From: Gammaproteobacteria bacterium
GTDB lineage: Bacteria > Pseudomonadota > Gammaproteobacteria > Burkholderiales > Thiobacillaceae
Length of the DNA: 16,948 bases
NCBI GenBank assembly: GCA_018820745.1
Contig: JAHJNP010000184.1
Coordinates: forward strand, 1 to 16,948
Direction of reading: 5' to 3'
The notes beneath the pieces are model-generated. The model was not told the DNA's origin. It made no database searches and saw only the letters and a list, made by a program, of their open reading frames with translations. Shown here in pieces: positions 1 through 7,882 of this stretch. The first letter of the stretch is position 1, and each line of letters starts with the position of its first letter. The translations under genes were made by a program, and so were the position numbers.

Positions 1-324
1 ACGCTCGGCGACGGCACCCTGGCGCCGATGCTGGAACAATGGCTGATCGATATCCACCCCGGCGAACGCCACGTATTCCTGCTCGATCCCTGGCAGGCCT
101 TTGGCGAAAGCCAGCCCGACCTGATCCAGACCCTGCCTAAATCCGACCTGCCCGCCGACATGGAACTCGAAGCCGATCAGCTGTTCGAATTCGCCATGCC
201 CAACGGCCAGACCCTGGCCGGCCGCATCCTGGAAATCGGCGACGACGCGGTGAAGGTGGACTTCAACCACCCGCTCGCCGACCTGTGCATCGAATTCGAA
301 GTGGAAATCGAACGCATCCTGTGA
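1..324 (+). CDS. fkpB: FKBP-type peptidyl-prolyl cis-trans isomerase, SlpA/FkpB type (5' truncated)
   Basis: The reading frame is open from the first base, so the N-terminus lies outside the window; about 107 residues are visible. The FKBP signature is clear: a GDGTLAP stretch at the edge, then PWQAFGESQPDLIQ, then the insert-in-flap segment ending in PNGQTLAGRILEIGDDAVKV and the DFNHPLA motif typical of SlyD/SlpA-type FKBPs. These proteins catalyse prolyl isomerisation and act as cytosolic folding helpers; the insert domain binds unfolded chains. The protein ends shortly after the second FKBP half and has no SlyD-like histidine-rich tail, which favours SlpA/FkpB over SlyD. In many proteobacteria this gene lies between lspA and ispH. 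Here ispH follows only after a toxin-antitoxin pair. I am confident of the family and slightly less so of the exact subtype. Confidence 0.9.
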   Translation, partial: TLGDGTLAPMLEQWLIDIHPGERHVFLLDPWQAFGESQPDLIQTLPKSDLPADMELEADQLFEFAMPNGQTLAGRILEIGDDAVKVDFNHPLADLCIEFEVEIERIL

Positions 325-385
325 CACCTGTCCGCGAAAACCCGTGCCTCCATGGCTGAAACAGGCCAGGCTTTGGGCCCCGACT

Positions 386-426
386 TATGCTAAGGTAATA
401 CTTGTACATACCCACTGGAGCGCGCC
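386..426 (+). promoter_or_regulatory. Candidate promoter and leader of the toxin-antitoxin module
   Basis: The 102-base gap after the FKBP gene holds a TATGCT hexamer at 386-391 that could be a -10 element, with no convincing -35. A small palindrome, TGTACA, sits at 403-408, and a good Shine-Dalgarno (TGGAG, 416-420) lies six bases before the antitoxin ATG. Ribbon-helix-helix antitoxins usually repress their own promoter at short palindromes near the start, so TGTACA is a possible operator half. This is suggestive only. Confidence 0.3.
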
Positions 427-717
427 ATGAATGCGACATCCACCCGCCCTGTAGCGATCAAAATCGACGAAGACACTCGCGCACGCGTCAAGCGCCTTGC
501 CGAAGCGCGTCAACGCAGTTCGCACTGGATGATGCTGGAAGCCATCCGCCAGTACGTCGAACGTGAAGAAAAGCGTGAAGCATTCCGGCAGGACGGCATC
601 AACGCATGGAACGAATATCAGGCCACCGGCCTGCACGTAACCGGAGATGAAGTGATTGCGTGGCTTGATACGTGGGGCGAAGAAAATGAGCAGACCGCGC
701 CCGTATGCCACAAGTAA
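427..717 (+). CDS. Ribbon-helix-helix (CopG/ParD-like) antitoxin
   Basis: A 96-residue protein whose first half, about residues 7-47, reads as a ribbon-helix-helix DNA-binding fold: a short strand (VAIKIDEDT) followed by two helices (RARVKRLAEARQRSSH and MLEAIRQYVEREEKRE). The second half is acidic and probably the toxin-binding segment. Such proteins neutralise the partner toxin and repress their own operon as dimers. The ATG at 427 has a Shine-Dalgarno at 416-420. The gene overlaps the next one by 13 bases in another frame, a common arrangement for coupled translation of antitoxin and toxin. The family assignment rests on fold pattern and context; the exact subfamily (ParD, StbD-like or other CopG) cannot be settled by eye. 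Confidence 0.82.
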   Translation: MNATSTRPVAIKIDEDTRARVKRLAEARQRSSHWMMLEAIRQYVEREEKREAFRQDGINAWNEYQATGLHVTGDEVIAWLDTWGEENEQTAPVCHK

Positions 718-1019
718 AATTTGCGCCCGCCGCGCTGCGCGACCTGGAGCAATTGCGCGAATTCTTGCGCCCCAAAAATCCGGCGGCGGCAAAGCGGGCC
801 GCCGCCGTCATCACCAAGGCCGTTAAGGTACTCGGGCAGCATCCACAGATAGGCCGGCCAGTCGAAGAAACCGACGTGGACGTGGACGACACTGAAGGAC
901 ACACGTACCGTGAATTGCCGATCGGCTTTGGCGACAGCGGCTACGTCATGCTGTACCGCCATGACGGCGAACTCGTCACCGTGCTGGCGCTGCGGCACCA
1001 GAAAGAAGTTTCTTTTTAA
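705..1019 (+). CDS. RelE/ParE-family toxin
   Basis: A 104-residue basic protein with the ParE/RelE layout: an N-terminal strand and helix pair ([18 protein letters not shown]), a second helix rich in Ala/Lys ([18 protein letters not shown]), the [10 protein letters not shown] link, then the C-terminal sheet with RELPI, a [10 protein letters not shown] strand and VLALRHQKE. The fold is shared by gyrase poisons (ParE) and ribosome-dependent mRNA cleavers (RelE). The IGRP link and the R-L...YR...RH pattern look more ParE-like, but activity cannot be decided from sequence alone. The ATG at 705 lies inside the antitoxin gene, so translation is probably coupled. The stop is only 10 bases before ispH, placing an essential gene directly behind the toxin. 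The gene is full length with no visible damage. Confidence 0.85.
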   Translation: MPQVKFAPAALRDLEQLREFLRPKNPAAAKRAAAVITKAVKVLGQHPQIGRPVEETDVDVDDTEGHTYRELPIGFGDSGYVMLYRHDGELVTVLALRHQKEVSF

Positions 1020-1029
1020 GCCTACCGCC

Positions 1030-1956
1030 ATGACCCCCACCATTCTTCTCGCCAACCCGCGCGGCTTCTGTGCCGGAGTCGACCGCGCCATCGCCATCGT
1101 CGAGCGCGCCCTGGAAAAATTCGGCGCGCCGATCTACGTGCGCCACGAAGTCGTCCACAACACCTACGTCGTCAGCGACCTCAAGGCCAAGGGCGCGATC
1201 TTCGTCGAGGAACTCGCCGAAGTTCCTGCCGGCGCCACCGTCATCTTCAGCGCCCACGGCGTGTCGCAGGCGGTTCGCGAGGAAGCCGAAGCGCGCGGGC
1301 TGAACGTGTTCGACGCCACCTGCCCGCTGGTCACCAAAGTGCACGTCGAAGTCAGCAAGATGCGCGACAAGGGACTCGAGATCGTGATGATCGGCCACAA
1401 GGGCCACCCCGAAGTCGAGGGCACCCTGGGCCAGTCGAAGGGCGGCATGTACCTGGTCGAAACGCCGGAAGACGTCGCGGTCTTGCAGGTGACCGACCCC
1501 GACAAGCTCGCCTATGTCACCCAGACCACGCTGTCGGTCGACGATGCCGCGCGCGTGGTCGACGCCCTGCGCGCGCGCTTCCCCACCATCGCCGGCCCGA
1601 AAAAGGACGACATCTGCTACGCCACGCAAAACCGCCAGGACGCCGTCAAGGCGCTGGCGCCGCAGTGCGACGTGGTGATCGTGGTGGGGTCGCCGACCAG
1701 TTCGAACTCCAACCGGCTGAGGGAGGTTGCCGAAAATCTGGGCGTGCCGGCCTACATGGTCGACAACGCCGGCGAAATCGATCCGCTATGGGTATCGGGA
1801 AAGAAACAGGTCGGCGTGACCGCCGGCGCATCAGCGCCTGAAATTCTGGTTCGCGCTGTTATCGAGCGACTGGACCAGTTGGGAATCGGCTCGGTGGCCG
1901 ATCTGGATGGGGTGCAGGAGAAAGTCGGGTTTCCGCTACCCAAGGGCTTGAGTTAA
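1030..1956 (+). CDS. ispH: 4-hydroxy-3-methylbut-2-enyl diphosphate reductase (IspH/LytB)
   Basis: This [4Fe-4S] enzyme makes the last step of the MEP isoprenoid pathway, reducing HMBPP to IPP and DMAPP in the cytoplasm. The 308-residue protein has the family length. All three cluster cysteines are present: C14 ([12 protein letters not shown]), C98 (DATCPLVTK) and C196 ([11 protein letters not shown]). Substrate-binding residues are also visible: H43 in VVHN, H76 in SAHG, and H126 with catalytic E128 in GHPEVEG, plus the SSNSNRL segment near 224-230. The frame is open back to 910, but the ATG at 1030 gives the canonical N-terminus and the 40 upstream residues are merely toxin sequence in another frame. 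No strong Shine-Dalgarno precedes 1030; the gene may rely on transcripts from the toxin-antitoxin promoter or from upstream of fkpB. It converges on pilE with 9 bases between stops. Confidence 0.98.
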   Translation: MTPTILLANPRGFCAGVDRAIAIVERALEKFGAPIYVRHEVVHNTYVVSDLKAKGAIFVEELAEVPAGATVIFSAHGVSQAVREEAEARGLNVFDATCPLVTKVHVEVSKMRDKGLEIVMIGHKGHPEVEGTLGQSKGGMYLVETPEDVAVLQVTDPDKLAYVTQTTLSVDDAARVVDALRARFPTIAGPKKDDICYATQNRQDAVKALAPQCDVVIVVGSPTSSNSNRLREVAENLGVPAYMVDNAGEIDPLWVSGKKQVGVTAGASAPEILVRAVIERLDQLGIGSVADLDGVQEKVGFPLPKGLS

Positions 1957-1965
1957 CGCTTTCTC

Positions 1966-2445
1966 CTATCGTCCCCAGCACTCCGCCACGATTGCATCCG
2001 TTATCACTCCAGCGGCTCCTTTCTGTCCTGCACTCGTCAGCGTAATGACCCCGCACGCATCGCCCACCATGGTTCCTGCCGGCGTTGCATTAAGCGTGAA
2101 TGTCTGTGCTGGAGCCGCGCCGTAACCCACAGTGATGTCATACTTCTTGGTCCCGGCTTTGGGCGAGGTGGTAAAAGGCAAAGCCACAGCATTGCCCACG
2201 CTATCAAGATCATAACGATTCGCCAGTGTGTAATTTCTCTCCAGAAACTGGGTGGTTTCCAGCAGGATCGATCGCGCCTCCGCCCGGTTTGCACGTTGCA
2301 CATACTGCGTGTAACTGGGGTAGGCAATCGAGGCCAGAATGCCGATGATGACCACGGTGATCATCAATTCGATCAGCGTAAACCCCCTCTGCTGATCTGG
2401 CCGCTGACGACCCCGTCCGGAGCAGGTCCGTTCAATTTTCTTCAT
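1966..2445 (-). CDS. pilE: Type IV minor pilin PilE
   Basis: A 159-residue type IV prepilin. A positively charged leader of 21 residues ends in glycine, followed by the class III cleavage site and N-methylated helix (G21|[20 protein letters not shown]), with Glu5 of the mature protein at residue 26. The rest is a small pilin head domain with two cysteines near the C-terminus (GDACGV and AECWGR) that would close the D-region disulfide loop. Minor pilins of this type join the tip priming complex with PilV, PilW, PilX, FimT/FimU and PilY1. The ATG at 2445 is fixed by an AAGGGG Shine-Dalgarno at 2453-2458, which overlaps the pilY1 stop. It is the last gene of the pilus operon. The name follows context as well as sequence; it is not expected to be the major pilin. 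Confidence 0.88.
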   Translation of the reverse strand: MKKIERTCSGRGRQRPDQQRGFTLIELMITVVIIGILASIAYPSYTQYVQRANRAEARSILLETTQFLERNYTLANRYDLDSVGNAVALPFTTSPKAGTKKYDITVGYGAAPAQTFTLNATPAGTMVGDACGVITLTSAGQKGAAGVITDAIVAECWGR

Positions 2446-2456
2446 GGTCTATCCCC

Positions 2457-5400
2457 TTATTGAACAATCTCGCGCCAGGTAATCCGGCCACGCGAGCCCG
2501 CACCAAAATTAAACTGATTTGAAACCAGACTGCCGTCATTCAGCGACGAAATCGCGGCCCCTGTGGTGCTGCCAGCAGCGCCGCTGATCAGGGTGGTTCC
2601 GCCAACAGAAGCCCCCTTGTACAGACCTGCAACAGCAGTATCAGAGTCATCGACGTCACCGTCCCCATCAGTGTCGAAAACGGGGTAGGCCGGCATATCG
2701 CCTGTCAGATAATTGTGCACCATGCTCTTGCCCGCATCATCGGGCGCACACGGCGTGGCGGGAGGGCTAAACGTGTCATAGATGATGAGGCCGTTCCGCA
2801 GCTTGGGTATTCCCGTTACACGTTCTCCGCCGGAAAAATCTGCATACCAGCCTTTGGGCGAGGAAACAGTGGTTCCACTCGTAATGACTGGATAAGATTT
2901 TCCGCTAAGTGTGATTGACCCAACCAGTTTCTGGTCGAGGCTGCTTCTGCCCGCAACCGCACTGCCGTCAGTCCAAGCGGTTCCATCCCAAGTACCGTCA
3001 TCCCATACGCCATAAAAGCTCTGCGTCCCAGTCGACATGGGATCCGTGGTTTCTATGTACTTCCCGGTACCAAACAACACCATCCGTCCACCATTGGGGT
3101 GCAGGGTCACCTCCGGGGGCGCGATGATCGGCTGACGATTGGGTGTAGCAGCCGCATCCTGTGCCACATAAAGCGGCGCGCCCGAGAAAGCGACGCCCCA
3201 ACTCGTGCTGGCGGCGCTACTGACATTGAATTTCCACATATTGCCCTTCAGATCGCCCGCATAAATGGTGTCTGCCAGGCCATTGCCATCACTGTCGAAC
3301 GGGGTCGGGGTCGACAAGCCGTTTCCAGTTCCCGAATCCGCCACAATCTTGACGAAATCACCTGAAGACCACACGCCGTCCTCACCATCTGCAAGGAAGA
3401 GGACATATAGAACAGCCTTGCCATCCGTGCTGTAGTAGCCGTTGCCAAGGACCACGGCCCATTTGCCGTTTTCCATTTTCACGATCTGCTTGGCCTGTTG
3501 CGTAGTGGGATGCGAAGCCGGGTAGTTATAGGTCAGCCCCAGATCCGCGTCATCGCTGTCGGTGAATTCCCAAAGCAGGATATCGCCTGCATTGGTTTCC
3601 GAAAAAGTCGGCGCAGCGGCACTGCTCGTCCCTGCCGGGTTGGTGACATTCAGCGCAAAATAGCCTTTTCCACCCGCATTCAGGCTACCAACCAGGACCG
3701 ACTTCCAGGTGGCCGAAGAGGATCCGCAATTGGCCACGCAAGCATCGGCCACCATCGGAGAACCATCCACAAAATAGCGATGGTTCGCGTTGTAGTCCTG
3801 GTCGGTCAGCCGGCTCAGATTCGCATATACCGGGGTGGGGACATAGCCCAGCACTTCCTTGCCGGCATTCGCCCCCGGCATGGACACATCATCAGCGTCA
3901 ATCGAGGCGTCAAACCCGTGCAACATGCCATCATTGGCCCCGACATAGGCCACAGGCTTCCTGTCCTTGTAGTCTTCACGGAATGTTGAATAGCCCGGAT
4001 GGTCGACGTCGGAATGGCCTGCCGAAGGCGCACCGACATACCATGGATTCGAGTTCACGATATCGCCCAGAACACTGATCGAGCGCTGGCGGAATGTGCC
4101 TGCCGTATCGCCTTCGTGCTGGCTATGACCACGCAGATAGCCGACTCGATCAGGGCCGCGACCGTCCGTGGTTCCGGCTCCATCTTTATCCAGCAGGTTT
4201 TGTTGGGTTCCTGCAGTGCCAGTCGGGCCAGTCAGGTTGGCGTAGGCAAAAGCCACCCCATCGGAGCTGCCCTTGGTGATGATGACCCGGGTGTCTGACG
4301 TGGACGCCACTTGCGAGTTGATCTCAACGCCCGCATCCCATTCTTCGGTAGACGCGATGACAGCGCTAGTACTGATGGTGAGTGAACGAAGTTGACCCGA
4401 CCAGTCATCGCTGTTGAATCGTGCCTGAAAAACCCGGCTGCCCGTGTCAAGCGTCGTCGAGTTGGTTGCCGCGGACGAGGCAGAGCCGGTGAGCGATTCA
4501 ATGGCCTTAATCGCATCGGAAAGCGCACTGGCGACCTCCTCCGGCGTTTGCGCAGCGATAAAGGTCCCGCGACTGTTGTAGGCGGCGTGCCAGAGGTCGT
4601 CGATCTTTTCCGGACTATCAAGTAAGGAAGGATCGCCCCAATTGCTGGCTTCGGTCTTCACCGGGTCGGGCCAGCCATCGCCATCGGTGTCGACCAGGTT
4701 GCCCTGAACCCCGAAGGCCACCCCAAAAGTCACCATGTGCTGATGCGTTGCCGTGTCGAATGTGCTGGTCGGCACGTCATTGGTCAAACCGCTCAGATCG
4801 GTCTGGTAGTAGTAATGCGCAACGTCAGCGAGTGAATCGCTGTAACCATCCCCATCCGAATCATTGACCGTAAGATTTTCGTTGTACGAATAACCATCGG
4901 TAATGAGAACGGTGAAATTCTGCTGGCAGGAGTGGGTAATCGGGGTCGGCTTGCCCGTCAGCGTGTTTTGGTAGTACTTGCCGGCCCGCTGCAGGCCTGA
5001 GCTCAAAGGTGTCCCCTTGGCTTGCCAGTTGTAGCTGTAGAAGCTGTTTAGCAGGCTTGTGTTGTGGGTAGTGTAGTCGGTCACCGTTGCCGCAGGCATT
5101 GGCACAAACAACGTGTCATTGATCAGACCAAGGCCATAGCGGTAATCCGGCGAGTCGGTCACCACCTCGCCGATCGCGGCCTTGGCCACATACGAACGCC
5201 GGCGATGATATTCATACCAGTTGGCAAAGTTCTGCTTGGTCTCGTCCACAGTCAATCCACCCAGCGCAGCATGGGTGCTGCTACCACTCAAGGTAGTCAC
5301 AGAAGAGACTGCGGCGCCGATGCTCGTGCTGGTCGGTGTATAGGTTGTCGTGGTGACCTCGGCGCCGCTGGACGTAAACTTGACCGTGGTATGGCTGTCC

Positions 5401-6140
5401 CAAAGATCGACCAGTCCGTTCGCACCGGTGGTTACGTTGAAGTCAGATCCTCGCTTGGGCCTGGATGTTGTCGTGTCGCAGGACGTCGTGGTTGAACACC
5501 CCGTATAACCTTTGTCATCGATGGCCACCTCATAGACATAGCCAACCAGTGATCGGGTATCGTCGTAACCGGCCTCGTCTGGTTGCGGGTTATCGCGAAC
5601 GGCCGTAAATGTTGCATCGGACAACCCCGCCCAAGGCTTGTAAGTAGCCGTGGGATCGTAATAAAGAACATTCAATGCAGCGGCTCTAATCCGCCAGTCG
5701 TTGTCTACCGGGTCGAAATTCGGCGCCGTGCCGCCGCATTGGTCAATTGAATTTTGGTAGCCTCCGCTACTGCATCCATTGCTGTATTTATCGTCCGAAC
5801 TCTTGTAGACATAAGCAAACTCCCGGAAAGTACCGCCAGATGTCGCCGAACGGGGAGCATCATTGCTGAAGAAAAGCCCATCCTCTCTAAACGCGCTGTT
5901 CGTATCACTCGTCGCATTGTTGTCCCCGCCAAAATCCGGATCGTATGCACGCCCCTCCCAATGCTTCTTGGTGAGGATGGTCCAGTCCATCGAGCCAGAG
6001 TCGTCCACCTGGAAAAAAATGTTTGGCGTCACCCCGCTGGTCAGAAACAGTGGGTTATTGGCCGGCGCACCAGCCGCCTGTAGCGGAAAACCCAGCGAAG
6101 GCATGGCAAGCACAGCTAGCAAAATAGGGTTCGATTTCAT
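2457..6140 (-). CDS. pilY1: Type IV pilus tip-associated adhesin PilY1
   Basis: A 1227-residue secreted protein, in the normal size range for PilY1. Residues 1-24 form a signal peptide (MKSNPILLAVLAMPSLGFPL then QAAGA). An N-terminal von Willebrand A-like region follows, with a MIDAS-type D46-x-S48-x-S50 (VDDSGSM) and a LITDG strand near 412-416. The C-terminal half is the PilY1 beta-propeller, opening near GDIVNSNPWYVG (about 693) with the signature YVGANDGMLHGFD at about 732-744. The propeller carries the calcium loop D949-S-D951-G-N953-G-L-A-D957. Further DxDxDG-type loops lie at about 427-435, 484-492 and 1156-1164. PilY1 sits at the pilus tip with the minor pilins, primes assembly, and in relatives mediates adhesion, surface sensing and calcium-controlled retraction. 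I prefer the ATG at 6140 over upstream ATGs because AGGAG (6149-6153) lies eight bases before it and it starts a clean signal peptide. Confidence 0.95.
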   Translation of the reverse strand: MKSNPILLAVLAMPSLGFPLQAAGAPANNPLFLTSGVTPNIFFQVDDSGSMDWTILTKKHWEGRAYDPDFGGDNNATSDTNSAFREDGLFFSNDAPRSATSGGTFREFAYVYKSSDDKYSNGCSSGGYQNSIDQCGGTAPNFDPVDNDWRIRAAALNVLYYDPTATYKPWAGLSDATFTAVRDNPQPDEAGYDDTRSLVGYVYEVAIDDKGYTGCSTTTSCDTTTSRPKRGSDFNVTTGANGLVDLWDSHTTVKFTSSGAEVTTTTYTPTSTSIGAAVSSVTTLSGSSTHAALGGLTVDETKQNFANWYEYHRRRSYVAKAAIGEVVTDSPDYRYGLGLINDTLFVPMPAATVTDYTTHNTSLLNSFYSYNWQAKGTPLSSGLQRAGKYYQNTLTGKPTPITHSCQQNFTVLITDGYSYNENLTVNDSDGDGYSDSLADVAHYYYQTDLSGLTNDVPTSTFDTATHQHMVTFGVAFGVQGNLVDTDGDGWPDPVKTEASNWGDPSLLDSPEKIDDLWHAAYNSRGTFIAAQTPEEVASALSDAIKAIESLTGSASSAATNSTTLDTGSRVFQARFNSDDWSGQLRSLTISTSAVIASTEEWDAGVEINSQVASTSDTRVIITKGSSDGVAFAYANLTGPTGTAGTQQNLLDKDGAGTTDGRGPDRVGYLRGHSQHEGDTAGTFRQRSISVLGDIVNSNPWYVGAPSAGHSDVDHPGYSTFREDYKDRKPVAYVGANDGMLHGFDASIDADDVSMPGANAGKEVLGYVPTPVYANLSRLTDQDYNANHRYFVDGSPMVADACVANCGSSSATWKSVLVGSLNAGGKGYFALNVTNPAGTSSAAAPTFSETNAGDILLWEFTDSDDADLGLTYNYPASHPTTQQAKQIVKMENGKWAVVLGNGYYSTDGKAVLYVLFLADGEDGVWSSGDFVKIVADSGTGNGLSTPTPFDSDGNGLADTIYAGDLKGNMWKFNVSSAASTSWGVAFSGAPLYVAQDAAATPNRQPIIAPPEVTLHPNGGRMVLFGTGKYIETTDPMSTGTQSFYGVWDDGTWDGTAWTDGSAVAGRSSLDQKLVGSITLSGKSYPVITSGTTVSSPKGWYADFSGGERVTGIPKLRNGLIIYDTFSPPATPCAPDDAGKSMVHNYLTGDMPAYPVFDTDGDGDVDDSDTAVAGLYKGASVGGTTLISGAAGSTTGAAISSLNDGSLVSNQFNFGAGSRGRITWREIVQ

Positions 6141-6148
6141 TGTCATCA

Positions 6149-6153
6149 CTCCT
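6149..6153 (-). promoter_or_regulatory. Shine-Dalgarno deciding the pilY1 start
   Basis: AGGAG read on the minus strand, eight bases before the ATG at 6140 and only two bases before an alternative in-frame ATG at 6146. The spacing favours 6140, which also begins the signal peptide directly. Confidence 0.6.
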
Positions 6154-6168
6154 GGCTCAACATGGAGC

Positions 6169-6492
6169 CTAATTTGACCCATCCAGAATCTCGATCTTGA
6201 TAACCCGTTTTTCCTGGTTGAGCGTCATCCGGGCCTTGAACTTTTGTCCCTTATAAAGCAGCCATCCGCAATGCTGATTGTCCGGCATCAAGACACACCA
6301 TTCGGAAGGCTTGCGGTTTTCCTCTTCGAGAGTGTTTTGTTGAAACCGATAAGTCACACCGTCCAAAACCACACTCTTTTTGGTCACCGCGGAAATGCTT
6401 CCGCTGATCACCTGATCCCACGCCAGGGCATGACCAGGGAACGCAAGCTGTGCCCCGAGTGCTGCCATCAACAAAAAGTTTCGCAGTTTCAT
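6169..6492 (-). CDS. Small secreted protein of the pilus operon, PilY2-like by context
   Basis: A 107-residue protein with a signal peptide (MKLRNFLLMAALGAQLAFPG then HALA, cleavage probably after A24). The mature part looks like a small beta-rich domain: GSISAVTKKSVVLDGVTYRF reads as paired strands, then a central segment with two cysteines (SEWCVLMPDNQHCGW), then KFKARMTLNQEKRVIKIEIL. The two cysteines could form a periplasmic disulfide. It lies between pilX (12-base gap) and pilY1 (28-base gap). P. aeruginosa carries a small protein, PilY2, next to pilY1 but on its other side; a relationship is possible and not shown. The ATG at 6492 has a GGGTGA Shine-Dalgarno; an in-frame TTG at 6504 is less likely. 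No function is assigned. Confidence 0.8.
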   Translation of the reverse strand: MKLRNFLLMAALGAQLAFPGHALAWDQVISGSISAVTKKSVVLDGVTYRFQQNTLEEENRKPSEWCVLMPDNQHCGWLLYKGQKFKARMTLNQEKRVIKIEILDGSN

Positions 6493-6504
6493 TTGTTCAC
6501 CCAA

Positions 6505-7080
6505 TCAAGGTTTGAATACTTCCTGCAGCCACACCACGGTGTTGGGATTCGCACCCTGGGCGCGCACGGTAACGCGGTAATAGAACTCCTCTGCGCCACC
6601 CGGGGGCGTCTTGCGGATACCTTCGATCAGGTAGCGCGGCTGGGCCGAAAGCCCGTCAATGTCAGTGGCTGGTGTGTTTGCGCCATAGGCGACGCTGGGG
6701 GCAGCTGTCATGCTGACCAGGGTCCAGATTGGTGTGACTTTCCAGTCCACTGCGTTAGCATTCCCATTCGCTCCGTTGTAACAAAGCCCATCGGTGCAAG
6801 CCGCAACAAAATTGCTGATTCCCGATATTGCCGGGCTGCGAGTGGAGCCAGCTAAGGGGCCGCGGATATCCCGCTCGGCATCACGCAGCGCCATTTCAGC
6901 CGCCTGCATGGCAAGCGAGCGGTCGCGCATGTTGCCCGACATGCGCTCTTCGAGCCCGGCCATGCGCGCGGCGGTAATGCCGAGCAAGGTCAGGATGACC
7001 ATAAAGATCAGGCCGGTCAGCAGTGCGGCGCCGCGCTGACGGCGGTCCGGGCGAATTAAGGCTGCGTTATTCATATTCAT
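6505..7080 (-). CDS. pilX: Type IV pilus assembly protein PilX (minor pilin)
   Basis: A 191-residue protein with the PilX N-terminal pattern: a basic leader ending RRQRG, then the hydrophobic helix AALLTGLIFMVILTLLGITA and the conserved RMAGLEERMSGNMRDRSLAM-QAAEMALRDAE helix. The processed N-terminus appears to lack the usual Glu at position 5 (AALLT), as in other PilX/GspK-type tip subunits, which enter the filament first. The two cysteines in the middle (AACTDGLCYN) may pair. The start codon overlaps the pilW stop as ATGA, indicating translational coupling; no independent Shine-Dalgarno is evident. A second ATG six bases later (7074) is possible. The C-terminal REYY-like region (EEFYYRVTVRAQG...VVWLQEVF) is typical of the family. 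Confidence 0.9.
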   Translation of the reverse strand: MNMNNAALIRPDRRQRGAALLTGLIFMVILTLLGITAARMAGLEERMSGNMRDRSLAMQAAEMALRDAERDIRGPLAGSTRSPAISGISNFVAACTDGLCYNGANGNANAVDWKVTPIWTLVSMTAAPSVAYGANTPATDIDGLSAQPRYLIEGIRKTPPGGAEEFYYRVTVRAQGANPNTVVWLQEVFKP

Positions 7081-7844
7081 GGCACATTGGTGACGCGGTT
7101 ACGCAGGTTGTAAGTCGCGACAAAGGTGCGCCGCAGTTGCAAATCGCCAGCCCCTGCCGTGGTAAATGCGGCCGCGCCAGCAGCTGTGCCAAGGGCGCCG
7201 CCACAATTCAGAAAGCGTTGTGGCGCGTTGTTCACGTTGTTAGTTGAACGGGCTTGCACGCATACCCTGGCTGAAACCACCTGCGCCCAGTTGGCGGGCG
7301 TAGCCATATATCGATCTGCGGATTGATCGTTGTTGGTATCAACACCGTAAAGAATCTGCACATCTTCTATGTCCGCCACCAGCGGCTGAGACGTGGCATC
7401 CACATCCACTCCGTCGCATACGAGATTATTGGCAGTGAGGCTATAGGCATCGGTTATGACTGCATTTGCCGCGAGTACAGTACCTTCGCAATCCCTGTCT
7501 CCGGTCAAGCCATCGTATTGGACGGTCACTGTGTCGGGGGTGGGACTGGCGGCATTCACGCCCGTGATTGGCGTACCCACGAAAGCCGTTGCCGTGGCAA
7601 CCGGATTGATAGGCATGTTCCAGAAGCCGGCCTGCCGGATGCTGCGCCCCATTACCTCCAGTGCATAGCGCCCGGTTTCCTGCAGGCGGGCGTTTTCTTC
7701 CTGCATCCGGAATGTCTGGCGGCTGCCGATGTAGATTGAGCCGATTGCGAGCAGAATCAGCAGCCCGAGCGTTATTGCGATCATCAGCTCAACCAGCGTC
7801 AGGCCCAGTTGACCTGGTCGGCCGTGGCGTGTCCGGGCGAACAT
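7077..7844 (-). CDS. pilW: Type IV pilus assembly protein PilW (minor pilin)
   Basis: A 255-residue prepilin-like protein from the preferred start. The leader MFARTRHGRPGQLG ends in G14, and the mature N-terminus is LTLVELMIAITLGLLILLAI with Glu5 at residue 19. The helix runs on into FRMQEENARLQETGRYALEV and IRQAGFW, the hallmark PilW segment. A later stretch, YGVDTNNDQSADRYM, is the family's usual D-rich loop. The start at 7844 is chosen because a strong GGTGAGG Shine-Dalgarno (7850-7856) sits five bases before it and the leader length is normal. The alternative ATG at 7886 overlaps the pilV stop as ATGA and would add 14 residues, so it cannot be excluded. PilW works with PilV, PilX and PilY1 at the pilus tip. 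The stop overlaps the pilX start. Confidence 0.9.
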   Translation of the reverse strand: MFARTRHGRPGQLGLTLVELMIAITLGLLILLAIGSIYIGSRQTFRMQEENARLQETGRYALEVMGRSIRQAGFWNMPINPVATATAFVGTPITGVNAASPTPDTVTVQYDGLTGDRDCEGTVLAANAVITDAYSLTANNLVCDGVDVDATSQPLVADIEDVQILYGVDTNNDQSADRYMATPANWAQVVSARVCVQARSTNNVNNAPQRFLNCGGALGTAAGAAAFTTAGAGDLQLRRTFVATYNLRNRVTNVP

Positions 7845-7849
7845 GTTTG

Positions 7850-7856
7850 CCTCACC
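7850..7856 (-). promoter_or_regulatory. Shine-Dalgarno supporting the internal pilW start
   Basis: GGTGAGG on the minus strand, five bases from the ATG at 7844. It competes with the ATGA-coupled ATG at 7886. Both starts leave the prepilin cleavage site intact. Confidence 0.5.
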
Positions 7857-7882
7857 GTTGCGTTCCATAAAATTTATCCGGT

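Noticed and set aside
1000..1017. Small hairpin AGAAA/TTTCT followed by T residues near the end of the toxin gene
   Set aside because: Only five AT-rich pairs, inside coding sequence and just upstream of ispH; too weak to be a terminator.
910..1029. 40-residue N-terminal extension of IspH
   Set aside because: The extra residues overlap the toxin gene in another frame and are unlike any IspH N-terminus; the ATG at 1030 gives the normal length.
1957..1965. Terminator between ispH and pilE
   Set aside because: Only nine bases separate the stops and no stem-loop with a T-run is visible on either strand.
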